Origin: Paraspadella gotoi
Lineage: Eukaryota > Chaetognatha
Assembly: GCA_051294375.1 (NCBI GenBank)
Contig: CM119265.1
Span: forward strand, 21,266,278 to 21,330,277
Length of the DNA stretch: 64,000 bases
Direction: 5' to 3'
Under the pieces are notes generated by a model. It was not told where the DNA came from, ran no database searches, and was given only the letters and a program-made list of their open reading frames with translations. The position numbers and the translations under genes were made by a program. Positions 42,136 through 52,870 of the stretch are shown here, in pieces (position 1 is the first letter of the stretch; every line of letters starts with the position of its first letter).

Positions 42136-42323
42136 TCCCATTTTCACCGAGCCCAGCTTTCAAAGTCTATCGGTTCAGTGGTCAGAATCGTTCCTCTTAC
42201 GATTCTTGTTATTTCCTTCTTTTTTTCTACTTCTTCTTTCGCCTTTGAATTTTAATTGACTTTCTCTAAAAATTCCCACAGTATCACCGCGAAGAGGAAA
42301 AAAAAGAACCCGTTCACACACAG

Positions 42324-42373
<50 letters not shown>

Positions 42374-42846
42374 GCTCTTTTCGGAAAAAAATCGTTCCCA
42401 CACAGTGTCTTTCTCCAATTTCAGGATTGAAAAAGTACATAAGACGTTTGGGTGGCCGATGTCAAAGCGATCGATTCCTCACTTCAACCCAAAGATCGAG
42501 AAAAAAAACCCTGAAATTGATTTCCTTTAAACATTTCATTAGATCGCCGATCGCCGCCCCTCCCATCCGGATGTTGATCTCTACACCCCCACCATATACA
42601 GTTATACACCCCACCCCCGCCCCCGGCCCCCCCTCGTTCGTTTCCCTGGCCTCTATTTCTTTTTTTCCCTCAATATATAGTTTTTTTTAAATTTTTTTTA
42701 TTTTCTGTCTTTTTGTATACATCTACTTCCTCCGCGACTTTCCTCCTTTCGCGAGATGCGTTGTGCTTCCTTAAAGACCCGTTGTGTTTGAAGAGCTTAA
42801 TTGACTTAGTCTGGGAAAAACAGAAGTCGAGAACTGAGATTCGTGA

Positions 42847-42896
<50 letters not shown>

Positions 42897-43231
42897 ATCT
42901 TCGAGTAAGAGAAGATTTTTTAAAGTATAAGGAAATAGGTTTAAATAATGATCTTTTAAGTAAGAATCCCTAACAAACAAAGTAATTATTAAACCTCTCT
43001 CTCTCTTTCATCACCGTATGTTAAGTGATAGCGTGTGTCATTGCAGAAACAGAGAAATAGAAAGACAGATTGATATAGAAAGAAAAGAAGAAAGAGTTTC
43101 CGCAATCTGAAGATCGGGAGAGTCGCTCAGATTTCTTTGAAAGTAAATTCTCTGCGGTTAAATAAAGCTAAAGGAATCCTTCAGATAAAAAGTGATAAGA
43201 ATTGAGTTTTTAGACAAACTCTTTGGTAATT

Positions 43232-43266
<35 letters not shown>

Positions 43267-43434
43267 NNNNNNNNNNNNNNNNNNNNNNNNNNNNNNNNNN
43301 NNNNNNNNNNNNNNNNNNNNNNNNNNNNNNNNNNNNNNNNNNNNNNNNNNNNNNNNNNNNNNNNNNNNNNNNNNNNNNNNNNNNNNNNNNNNNNNNNNNN
43401 NNNNNNNNNNNNNNNNNNNNNNNNNNNNNNNNNN
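43267..43434. other. Assembly gap (168 N) in the gene's long intron
   Basis: Follows a GA tract; it lies between the candidate 5' exon and the exon at 44,337, so an unseen exon could be hidden here. Confidence 0.99.
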
Positions 43435-43795
43435 GCGTTGACGACATTTCTAGTCGTCGGAGTCACTTGTCTTTTTCATTGTCATTTTCTCGTTTCTTTG
43501 GTTAAAAAAAAACGGGAGAGCCACTTTTTCCCCTTTTTATTCTTCTAGTTTTCCGATCAGTATTGTTTACTTTGTTTTCTCTGCAAAACACTTGGCGAAA
43601 CGGGAAAACGACTTTAGTCCCCGGGTTTGCATGCGTCTGCCTCTGCGGCGCCGCTCTGCCGACGCCGCCGCCGCGGGCACCGCTGGTCGACGAGGACGCG
43701 TCTGTAAAATCTCGTTCGTTGACATTTATCTGCGGACGAGGGAAATTGGAAAATAATGAAGTCCCCCAAAATTGTTCAGTGCGAGTTTATTGCAT

Positions 43796-43840
<45 letters not shown>

Positions 43841-43888
43841 AGAGAGAAGAGAGAGAGGCAGAAGAGACGAGAGAGAGAGAAGAGAGAG

Positions 43889-43944
<56 letters not shown>
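43796..43944 (+). repeat. AG-rich microsatellite, ~150 nt
   Basis: AG repeats broken by occasional extra G, A or C. It lies about 390 nt upstream of the exon at 44,337. Confidence 0.95.
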
Positions 43945-43946
<2 letters not shown>

Positions 43947-44336
43947 AGAATCTGAATTGAACAGTGTTGCTGTCGCTGATTGACAGATTTTTTGCTTTTT
44001 TTTTTTGCTTATTGATTCACCGCTAAACGAAGAAAATAGTTTCCTGTTTCATTAGAATGTTTATTCAAACGACTTCCGGTCCAACTTAAACGTAAACAAA
44101 CGAAATATAAAAAGCGGTACTCCGATCGAGATGAGTGGAGAAGACAAAATTAAAATCATGAGGCGAATCTTTTGGCGGCATTTGCTGATGAACGCGTTAG
44201 TCTCCTTCCCCATTAAATAATTAATATTCAATTTTTATATGAACTGGTTTCATTCAGTGAAGAAATAATAAATAAGCTATTTTGAAAAAAAATTAAAAAA
44301 TTAATCAAGGATGTCCTTTTGTTTCCATTTTCGCAG

Positions 44337-44407
44337 CAAACGACGCCATCTTTTGCGCGAAGAAGCGGAGCTGTCGCCCTCGCTGCACGACGTGCTCAGA
44401 AGCAGAG
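44337..44407 (+). CDS. MECOM: MECOM/PRDM16-like gene, 71-nt internal exon
   Basis: Seen: acceptor tttccattttcgcag before 44,337 and a strong donor AGCAGAG|GTAAGT after 44,407. In the frame shared with the next exon it reads (S)KRRHLLREEAELSPSLHD followed by VLRSR and one base of a Gly codon, with no stop. The incoming phase fits the two bases left by the exon at 31,636-31,918; the outgoing phase fits the exon at 44,533. No named domain is visible; the chain is charged and probably flexible. The 125-nt intron that follows is typical of compact invertebrate introns. The exon call rests on phase and splice sites on both sides, so existence is fairly likely although function is unassigned. Confidence 0.65.
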
Positions 44408-44532
44408 GTAAGTTTGAAAGAGTTAAAAGGATGATTTATGGCTTTTAAGTTTAATCATAAACGATTTAAAAACATTAATCTAAGACAATATTGAGTATCC
44501 AAATTTTAAAGATTCGAACATCCCATTCTCAG

Positions 44533-44742
44533 GTGATTCCCGCGTGGCCCCCGAAGACATGATGGCCATGCTGTCATCGTCCTCGCATCACCTCATGGCG
44601 GCCGCCGCAGCCGCCGCCGCAGAGTCGCAGATCCACAGCAGCATCTCGCCCAATCAGCAACACCATAATGGGATCGGCCCTTATCCGTTCGCGTGGCCGC
44701 CCACGTCGGCCTCGAACGGGGAGGCCAACTCGAAGACACCAG
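44533..44742 (+). CDS. MECOM: MECOM/PRDM16-like gene, poly-Ala exon before the first finger
   Basis: Seen: acceptor attctcag at 44,532 and donor ACACCAG|GTGAGG. The frame gives GDSRVAPEDMMAMLSSSSHH, then an eight-residue Ala run, then a Gln/His/Pro-rich segment (ISPNQQHHNGIGPYPFAWPP) ending SNGEANSKTP. This is a low-complexity linker of the sort found outside the finger blocks of such factors. In vertebrate MECOM the finger encoded by the next exon is preceded immediately by three other fingers; here it is preceded by this linker instead. The exon ends in phase 1 whereas the next exon must start in phase 0, so one base is wrong or the junction is not as drawn. The donor runs straight into a GA microsatellite occupying much of the 162-nt intron. 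Confidence 0.7.
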
Positions 44743-44744
44743 GT

Positions 44745-44826
<82 letters not shown>

Positions 44827-44904
44827 CATCCTTCCCTGGCCCCGCCAAGTCGAGATTGACGAGAGCGCGTCTCAACGCCCCCGTCTCCCTCCTCCCACGT
44901 GCAG
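44743..44904 (+). other. Short intron filled with GA microsatellite
   Basis: Between the donor GTGAGG and acceptor cacgtgcag, roughly 80 nt are almost pure GA. The purine tract starts immediately after the donor. Flanking exon phases disagree by one base across this intron. Confidence 0.75.
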
Positions 44905-45087
44905 TTCCGCTGCGATCAGTGCAACAAGTATTTCACTGATCCTTCCAACCTTCAGCGCCACGTTCGATCGCAACACGTGCTGCAACGATCGCATTCCTGC
45001 CCCGAATGCGGCAAGTCCTTCGCGACGTCGTCGGGGCTCAAGCAGCATCAGCATATCCATTCCTCCGTCAAACCCTTTCAGTGCGAG
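44905..45087 (+). CDS. MECOM: MECOM/PRDM16-like gene, fingers equivalent to vertebrate 4, 5 and start of 6
   Basis: Seen: acceptor ctcctcccacgtgcag, 61 codons, donor TGCGAG|GTGAGT, phase 0 at both ends. It encodes one C2H2 finger (CDQC...[15 protein letters not shown]), a second ([21 protein letters not shown]), the link HSSVKP and the first Cys of a third finger (FQCE). The strings [26 protein letters not shown] and IHSSVKPF are hallmark sequence of MECOM/PRDM16/hamlet N-terminal fingers, so family assignment is firm. These fingers contact DNA in the nucleus; in vertebrate EVI1 the N-terminal block binds GATA-containing sites (family knowledge). The third finger is split between its two cysteines by the following intron. 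Confidence 0.93.
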
Positions 45088-46417
45088 GTGAGTTTTGCGC
45101 TTTTTCACCGGACCTCTCTCTAGTATGATAATCGCCGCATCATTAATCAGTTAAACTTTTTCGACACGCATGCTTTGTGTATCTTTCTTACCTTCCTCGT
45201 TTCTATTTCTTATTCAATTTCTATGTATACCCCCACTCTGTACGTTGCAACTTCCGTGGGTGCTATATATTTAATCGCATTTAACAAATTTAACATTTTT
45301 TATTTATTTTTCTGTAACTTTGTTTCTCCTTTCGACTTTCATCTATCCACCACGTTTTTTTTTTTTTTTCTGTTTTCGATAAACGTTTGGTTTGTTTACG
45401 GGCGGACGCCTCGTTTGCATTTATGCACTTGCGATCACTCGAATGCAACATAGGGGGCGTCGACAAAGAGGAAAAATTTTATTTTAAAATATAATTAGAT
45501 TAAATTTTTATAAAACGTAAATAAATTAAGAGTCATAAATGAAAACGAGGAAACTTTCCAGCCGTAAACTCCGCGCCGACGTGTCGGGGCCCGGATCGAG
45601 GATAAATAGATCTCGATGAAAAAAGTAAACAAAAAACAAAAGGGAAGCGCATTATATGGGAACGGTGTGTCTCTCGAATCCGCGATCTCGGGCCTCCACG
45701 CGTCGCGATTTTTTCGCGCTTCTTTTTGTAAAAAAAAAAAAAAAAAAAGAGCTGGACGTCCTCGTTTTTCATTTCCGCAGACTCCGGCGCCCTCTTCTCC
45801 TCCTCCTCCGCCTCCTCCTCCTCCTCCGAGCCGAGGCGTGGTCGAGGGGCGGGAGAGGCGCCCCACCTCCCCTGGCGACTCCCCCGCCCCCGCCTTCGTC
45901 GAGGAGGCGAGGAGAACGCCCGCTCTCTCGAGACTCTGTCTCACTCGATCCAGCCACCTCTCTGTCTCACGATGTCTCTGTATCTGTAGCGCACAGCTTT
46001 CGCACATCTTTCACTGCTAGTCGCTCTGTTGCTCAGAGTTCGAGGGGAAACGCCGCCGATCAAGTGCGTCTCTTTTCCCTAATTTTTTTTTTCATTTTCC
46101 TTTCTTTTCCTTTCTTTTCCTTTCCTTTCCTTTCAGTTTTTTTTTTTTTTTTTTTTTGGTTTTAACCTTTTTTTCTTCTTTCTTTTTTCCTTGATTTTCA
46201 CATCTAATGATTTATTTTTCTTCAATTCGTTTTCATACCATTCCTACATTTTCAATTTCAATTTAAATCTTTACTAACTAGGAACTTCCATTGGAATTTC
46301 TTCACCAAACATTCTTTTCTTAATATTAAACTTTAAATTTTCTGAATTTTTTATCATTCAATTTCACCCTCCTCCCTTCTCTTCACTCCCCCCCCTCAAA
46401 ATCGGCCCACTCTCCAG
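45088..46417 (+). other. Intron splitting a zinc finger between its two cysteines
   Basis: A 1,330-nt intron bounded by GTGAGT and CTCTCCAG, both phase 0. It holds a GC-rich pocket at 45,781-46,020 with its own acceptor-like ttcatttccgcag, two poly-A/T runs and short TTTCC repeats near 46,090-46,135. No exon is required here for the finger to read correctly; the pocket is discussed as a possible alternative terminal exon. Confidence 0.8.
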
Positions 46418-48614
46418 GTGTGCATGAAAGCGTACACGCAATTCTCCAACCTGTGCCGCCACAAACGCATGCACGCCGACTGTCGCACGCAGATCAAGTG
46501 CAAAGATTGCGGCCAGAGCTTTTCGACGGTCACCTCTCTCTCCAAGCACAAGCGTTTCTGCGAGGGGGCGCTGAGAAGCGGACTTCAACGGTACTACGCC
46601 AATGCCGCGGCGGTCAACGGCGGTCTCCCGCACAATCTACCGCCGCCGCCACCGCCCGGATTCAACGGGCCATTGGTGGCCGGGCCGACTTCTCCCCCGT
46701 TGGGACCTCCGTTGACCCGCCCTCCGAACCTGGCCGGTCTCGGTCCTGGACCCGACAACAAGTTCCATCCGGGAGCCAACCCTTTCGCCCAGGCACAGGC
46801 CGCGCAGCTGGCATATCTACAGCATTTATACGGCGCCGGTGGAACCGCCGCTGCCGCAGCCAAGAACCCCGCCGGCCCGCCGCCTCCGCCGCCATTTTTG
46901 GGCATGTACCCACCGCCTTTCGGGGCGTATCCCTTTCTTCCCCCGGGTCATCCGCTGGCGGCGCAGATGGCGGCGCTACAGGCGGCGGGGCTCAAGTTTC
47001 CGCCGGCGTCCTTGTCGCCGCGTGATAAGGACGACGACGGCGGTTCAGACAAAGCGGCGCCGCTCGAAGCCGACACGACGACGCCGAAGAATCCCCGCCG
47101 CGCTGCGGGCGGATCTGAAGGCAGTCTGGACCGCAGCAGCGACGCCTCCGACGCCAGCGGCACGCCCGACGGCAGCGGCTGCGTCGGCAGCGACTGCGAG
47201 AGCGAAAGCAGCGAGCGGCAGCGGCGGCATCGGCACCGCAAAAGCCGGCGATCCAGCCCGCGGGACCGTTCTCCAGAGGAAGAAGGTCGTCGGTCGACGT
47301 CGCCGGAGCACCGCCGACGCAGCCCGCTTCACTTGAGGCTGAGTCCGGACTCCATGGCGCCGACGCGGCTGCCGACAGAGCTTCCGGTGCAGCGGCGAGA
47401 AGAACCGAGGCGCCCTCCGACGCCGCCTCAACTCTCTCGCCATCCCATCTTCTCTATCATCCCTCGATCGGTGCAGTCAGAGCGCAAGTCTGCCTTCAGA
47501 GCAAAGGCAGAGCCGCAACAATCGCCTTTGCAGCAACCGTCTCCGCTGCAGCATCAATCACCCTTGCAAGAGCAATCGCCGTTCGACCAACAACGGTCAC
47601 CTCAACGACATTCCCCTATCGAAAAGCGGGGAGAGGAAGAAGAGATGATCTTTGATCTTTCAAAAAAATCGTCCCACCAAGATTCCGACGAAGCGGCTGA
47701 GGCGGATCCTGCCGTTGCTGAAGCGGAGGAGAAGCTCCGGGAGTCTCCGAAACTGGAGAAGAGTCGATCAGAGGATGACGTTGACGCGAAGGCCGATGAA
47801 GTCAAAGGAGAAGATAACGATGATCACGACGAAGCCGACGGCCCGCTCGACTTGAGCAGACCGCGAAAACGTCCGGCCGCCGAATCCCCGCGAAGATCGA
47901 CAACGCCGCCGCCGCCCCCCTCCCTCCCGTCGCCCGAGATTCGCTCCTCCTTCAGAGACGCCGACAAGGACGCCCACCGCCGCGAGTCGCCCCTCGATTC
48001 CCGCGATCGTCTCCGCTTCGACGCCGCCCCCGCCGCCGCCCGCTTCGACGGCGACCGCTTCGACGAAGACCGTCGTCGCGGACCCGATTCTCCGGTCAAT
48101 GGATCGGCGCCGCCACCGCCGCAGCCCGAGAAGCCCGTGGCGCGGTTTCCCTTCTCCGCGCCCAACGGCGACGCCGGTGGGTTTCCGCTCGGCCTCCCCC
48201 ACAATCCCTTCTTCGAGCAGATCTTCAAGGAGCGCCGGGCGAAGCTCGCCGCCTCCATGGACCAGACTTCGCCCGGCGGTGATCGCCCGCCTCTGCCCTT
48301 TCCGCCCTCTCCCTTTGGCAACGCTGGCCGAACCAGTCCGCGAGGCGGCCCGCCGGCGCCTCCACCGCCGCCTGGTTGTCCGCCTCCGGGTATGTTGCGT
48401 CCGGGATACGGGCCGCCTCCGCCGCCTCCGCCGCACATGCTGCACCCGGCGATGCGGGGTCCGCCGCTGCCGGGATCGTCGCCGACCTCGCCCTTTCATC
48501 ACCCCGCCTACGCGGCGAGTCTTCAGCGGATCAAAGAGAGATACACTTGCAAGTTTTGCGGAAAGATTTTCCCCCGATCGGCCAACCTGACGAGGCACTT
48601 GAGAACGCATACCG
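46418..48614 (+). CDS. MECOM: MECOM/PRDM16-like gene, large central exon with CtBP motifs
   Basis: Seen: acceptor cactctccag, 732 codons plus one base, donor ACCG|GTAAGA. Exon residues 1-19 finish the split finger ([19 protein letters not shown]), 26-48 form a finger of C2HC type (CKDCGQSF...HKRFC), and 709-731 form the first finger of the C-terminal block ([20 protein letters not shown]). Between lie poly-Pro and Ala-rich stretches, an acidic/Ser-rich patch, an Arg/Ser-rich patch near residues 265-305 and repeated SPLQ-type motifs near 365-405. Two co-repressor motifs follow: IFDLS (47,648-47,662) and PLDLS (47,843-47,857). In vertebrate MECOM and PRDM16 a similar pair (PFDLT, PLDLS) recruits CtBP, so the linker probably carries repression activity. 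GC content and frame are consistent throughout, with no apparent indel. Confidence 0.95.
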
Positions 48615-48751
48615 GTAAGATTTTTAAATCATTTAAGATAAATGCAATAAATAGCTAAATCATTTTATTATTTATTCGTTCATCTAATCATTCGTTCGTT
48701 TTTTCAATAGTTCAGTTATCAAGTCATCCATTCCTCACTCCCTCTCTGCAG

Positions 48752-49020
48752 GCGAACAACCTTACAAATGCAAATACTGCGAGCGCTCCTTCTCCATCTC
48801 CTCCAACCTGCAACGCCACGTCCGTAACATCCACAACAAGGAGAAGCCCTTCAAATGTCCGCTGTGCGACCGGTGCTTCGGACAGCAGACTAACCTCGAC
48901 CGCCATCTCAAGAAGCACGAGACGGAGGGTCTCAACGTGCAGGACTCACCCCGCGCTGGATCTGAGCTGGACGAGAAGGACGAGACTTACTTCGCCGAGA
49001 TTCGCAACTTCATCGACAAG
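48752..49020 (+). CDS. MECOM: MECOM/PRDM16-like gene, last two C-terminal fingers
   Basis: Seen: acceptor ccctctctgcag, donor GACAAG|GTAAGT. The first two bases complete the Gly of the GEQPYKC linker; 89 codons follow. It encodes fingers [20 protein letters not shown] (ending HVRNIH) and [20 protein letters not shown] (ending HLKKH), joined by NKEKP. These are near-invariant in MECOM/PRDM16/hamlet proteins and with the preceding finger make the three-finger C-terminal block, which in EVI1 recognises an ETS-like site (family knowledge). After the fingers comes an acidic segment with [14 protein letters not shown], resembling the conserved FTEIRNFI region that follows the fingers in vertebrate members. 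Confidence 0.95.
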
Positions 49021-49334
49021 GTAAGTTCGCTTTTTTTTTTTAGTAATTAAGGTCAGGTACTAGGTTTTCTCGGCCGAGCGACAGGAAGAAGCTGTTTAAA
49101 TAATAATATCTGAAACTTGCCCAAAAAATTATGAAGTAAACATGAACAAAATTCCAAATAATTAACTTTTTTCACATTTTTTCATAAACTATAAAATATA
49201 AAAGGATTAAACTAATAATGGATCGTTTAAACGCTCGAACGAGGAGAATTCACCCTTTACCATATTACGACTTGTTCCATTGCATAAGATTTACCCAGTT
49301 TTTCCCTTCAAATTTCCAGTTTCCTTCGAATCAG

Positions 49335-49629
49335 GTGACAGACAATGGCGAAGGTCCCCTGGCGCCTCACGACCTGTCGAACCCCTGGATGCCCTACGGC
49401 GCGTTGGGCCTGCCCGGCGGTCGGGCCGGCCCCGACGGGCTCTCTCTGCCCCCTGGGTCTGGAGACGGGCGTTCCCCGGGAGGGAGCGTCGCCTCTGCGA
49501 CGCCCAGTTCCGACCGAAGTCCCCGGAGCGCGTCTTCAAGCCCAGGAGCCAAACCTCTCGACGAGGACGACGACGACGAACTCATCGAGGACGAAGAGTG
49601 CGACGTCGAAGACCTCGACGACGAAGAAG
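49335..49629 (+). CDS. MECOM: MECOM/PRDM16-like gene, acidic-tail exon
   Basis: Seen: acceptor ttccttcgaatcag, donor GACGAAGAAG|GTGCGC, 98 codons plus one base; phase 0 in, phase 1 out, agreeing with both neighbours. It opens VTDNGEGPLAPHDLSNPWMP, continues with Gly/Pro- and Ser-rich sequence and ends in an acidic stretch (DEDDDDELIEDEECDVEDLD). A C-terminal acidic region is characteristic of EVI1-type proteins, which supports this being the genuine continuation. The preceding 314-nt intron shows nothing notable apart from a T-rich start and an AT-rich middle; the donor gtgcgc is weaker than the others. Confidence 0.88.
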
Positions 49630-49837
49630 GTGCGCAGTTGTTGATGTTGGCTGCTGATGTAGTTGCTGATGCTGTTGAGGTGGCCGTTTCTGCTGCGCTT
49701 TGTGGTCATGAGGTTAATATTGTAATATTTTATGTTTATTGATTAGAAGTCCGTTGATAATTTGTCGTTTATTCCTGTTCTTGTCAACTTTGTTTGTTTA
49801 CACGCATTTGATAAACACCTCCAAACTCCTCCAACAG

Positions 49838-50268
49838 GTCGTCACACGGAGCGCAACAACAACGCCTCCCTGTCCAAACTTCCCCCGCCCCCGCTCAGCC
49901 CGTCGACCGTAGCCAGTCACTACGCCGCCGCAGCCGCAGCCGCGGCCGCCGCTTACGGCGTCCGGTCGCCCGGTTACGAGACGGGCCGAACGTCGGGCAG
50001 AACGACGACGACGACGACGACGACGACGGGTTACAACGCCGGGGAAACGTCCTTCCCTTCAGCTCAAATGATCCGAGATCTCCGAAGGAAGAACGAGATG
50101 GGAGGAGAGGAGGAAGAGGAGGAAGGGAGGAAAAAGGAAAGGAAGGAGGAAGAGGAAGAGGAGGAGGCGCCTCTTAGTTTGGTGGCCGAAAGGGCGGGGA
50201 AGGAGGAGTGGGATGGAGAGAAGGAGAGAGGGGAGGATGAGAAGGAGGAGAAGAGGAGCGAAAATTAG
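49838..50268 (+). CDS. MECOM: MECOM/PRDM16-like gene, terminal coding exon
   Basis: Seen: acceptor cctccaacag; two bases complete a Gly codon, then 142 codons to TAG at 50,266-50,268. It reads GRHTERNNNASLSKLPPPPL, a ten-Ala run, a Tyr/Gly/Arg segment, a nine-Thr run encoded by (ACG)9 at about 50,002-50,028, then SFPSAQMIRDLRRKNEM and a Glu/Lys/Arg-rich tail. The tail is written in almost pure purine, like the GA tracts elsewhere in the locus, with APLSLVAERAGK embedded. The tail may be a microsatellite captured into coding sequence. The stop is the first in frame; an alternative 3' exon that avoids the purine tail cannot be excluded. Confidence 0.82.
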
Positions 50269-51190
50269 ACGTTTATTTTTAAAAATGGGTAGTAAAGTTA
50301 TGGGCGCCCATAGTTTTAAACTTAAACCAAAGACTTACCTTTTGAGTTTCATCCCCTCCCCTTCCTTACCCTCGAGCGCCCTTAACGCTTTCGCTAACTG
50401 CATCGCGGACGGACGGATACTAAAAATAGATTCGTTTACAAAATCAGTATTAGTTTTTGTATCGGTTTTGTACGAGACCATCGAGAGTCCATGGTCATTT
50501 TATTTTCTGTCTCATATCGAGATTACGCTTGTTCATTTTCTATTCATCTCTCAATACAATCAATTTCTTCTTTTTTTTTGGAAAAAAAAAAACAAACAAA
50601 AAAATACCGTGTATTACATATCGAAAACCAATGTACCTTTTCTCTGCAATTTCCGCATTTTTTTTTTTGTTACTTCAGAGATTTTTTTTCTTCAATTGTC
50701 ACTTTTATAAAAAATTTAAAAAAAGCGTCATTCTTGTGAAAACTAAATTGTATTCGTACTTAGTTACTTTTTTTCGGGGTTACTTTTCCTTCTCTTAATT
50801 GTATTTTCTTCATCATGTAATTGGGTTTGTCTCTTAATTTTTTCCCCTTACGATCCGGACGAAGGGAAAAAGACTGTCTCCGGATTTAATACAAGCTTGT
50901 TGCTTTTTTAAAAATTTTATTTACAATCTTTTTTTTTCATGCGTTTCTAGAATCAAATCTTCATTTTCTTAAAAGTTCTTTTTTTAAAAAAAACTCGTAC
51001 CTTTTTCATGTAATGTGTTATAATCATGTGAAAAAGAAACATGAAAACCCCCACTGAAATCTTGTCAAGAAAAACCTTAGAATTTAACCGAATTAAAAAA
51101 AAAATTTCATCTTGCTCGGATGAAATTTGTATTTATCTTCTTATCAGTTATCAGTCGATTATCGTAATAAATACAAATTGATTATGAAAA
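50269..51190 (+). promoter_or_regulatory. Probable 3' UTR with poly(A) signal
   Basis: After the stop the sequence becomes AT-rich with long T runs and no long credible frame. A canonical AATAAA lies at 51,166-51,171, about 900 nt past the stop, followed by AT-rich sequence. This is the best candidate cleavage signal for the zinc-finger gene. T-rich runs at 50,570-50,700 could be regulatory or simple sequence. The 3' end itself is inferred. Confidence 0.5.
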
Positions 51191-51305
51191 TGACTGCGGG
51201 TTCAATCGAATGAATTAGAATGAGTCAGACCAGAGACTTTATAGTTAGTTCAACCGAGGAAAAACATCTCTTTAAGTTCCGCTCGTATTTGATAATGAAA
51301 ATTCT

Positions 51306-51339
<34 letters not shown>

Positions 51340-52779
51340 TCGCATATTCCCAGATGATTCGTCACTCAGACTCGAAATTCACCGACTGTCACCGAATTCC
51401 CTCCGAAGTGTCACAACAAATTCGTGATCAAACTGCGATGTTCACGTTTTCTTTATATTTCACGCTGGAGGCGAATCCTGTTTGCGATGCGAGTTGTTTG
51501 CACTTGGCGCCTTGCTCTTGCGTTATCTCAGCTACATCCTTCTTAGCTTTTTTTTCGCATTTTGCTCCTTGAGCAGTTTTAGGCTGTTATTATCCTTTGA
51601 TGGATCTTGCATAAAAAAAATATAAAATATATAATTGTCTATGAAATATTTATGAAAATATAATTTATACCATTTCAAGAACCTTTTTTCAATTTTTCAA
51701 TCTTTTTTTATTTATTTTTATATTTCTTCCTTTCTTTAGTTTTTTAAAAAATATTTATTTCTTTATTTTTCTCTTTCTTTCTTTCTCTCTTTCTTTCTTT
51801 CTTTTTCAGTCCTTTATTTTTCTGTCTTTCTTTCTTTCTCTCTTTCTTTCTTTTCAAGCTTCGGAATCAGCCTTGGATAAATATCAAATTTGAAAGTTTG
51901 AAAATGCGAGATTAAATAAAGAAAGAAACAAAAAGAAAAAAAAAGTCAAAAGACTTTATCCCGCAATTTTTTTTCAATTCTGTCGTTGAATCTGAATATA
52001 GATTACAAAAATTTGACGAAATGACAGATTTATTACCATCAGTCATTAACAAAAATTATAATAATTCTTATATTTGTTATACCAATTTCATTCCATCACA
52101 TAAATATTTTTTGTCTTTCTATACTCTTCTTCTTATTTCCATTTCGCCGCCGCCGCCGCCGCCGCCACCGCCGCCACGGCCTCCGTCCCTTCGAGACGCC
52201 TTAACGTGGGAAGTTTTGCCGCCAAAGATTCCATTTGCATATTTGAGTCAAAGGAGGGGAAAATCGCGAGAATTTCAAACATGATCTTTTTCGCATCTTC
52301 AAACAACGCATGATCCTTTTTCTTTTATTTTTTTTTCTCCTTTTTTTTTAAATAATGCAAATATGATTTTCGCGAATTTCGCCGCTGGTTATTATTCCCA
52401 CCTCGGGTCGACCGCATAAGATGCTGCGATCAGTGCTGCAGATTTTGTGGCAACTCACGCAGATTGATCCATTTTCTCTCCAATGTGACTTTGATGACGA
52501 TTTAGTTATCACTGCATCTCTACTAGCATCTAAGTCGGGCTAATTATGATTAAGTATGATAAGCATAAGTCGTAAATTCCTAAAAGGAGACTGCAGCGAC
52601 CGAAACGCAATTCTTGAGGGTCTAATGTTTCTCCTCGCCTCAAGAAAACAACAGGTGACTGCTAAATTGCCAGTATTTGCTGGATAATTTTTTTAAATTT
52701 TTGGTCTTCCATAACTAGTTTTTCGTCCTCTCCGCCAAAGTATTGTAAGTAATTTGTACAAGTAATATACGTAAATACC

Positions 52780-52870
52780 AGAACAGGCTATGGCGAGTTA
52801 AGGCCTACATGATAACAATTAACCATGGTAACAAGGTTGACTCCTAAGTCAGTGATAGTCAACGATATAT
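52780..52870 (-). repeat. Dispersed repeat copy 3
   Basis: acaggctatggcgagttaag followed by gcctacatgataac parallels the start of the copy at 10,688. The minus-strand frame carries TDLGVN, echoing TLGVN of copy 2. Divergence is high, so homology is tentative. Confidence 0.35.
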
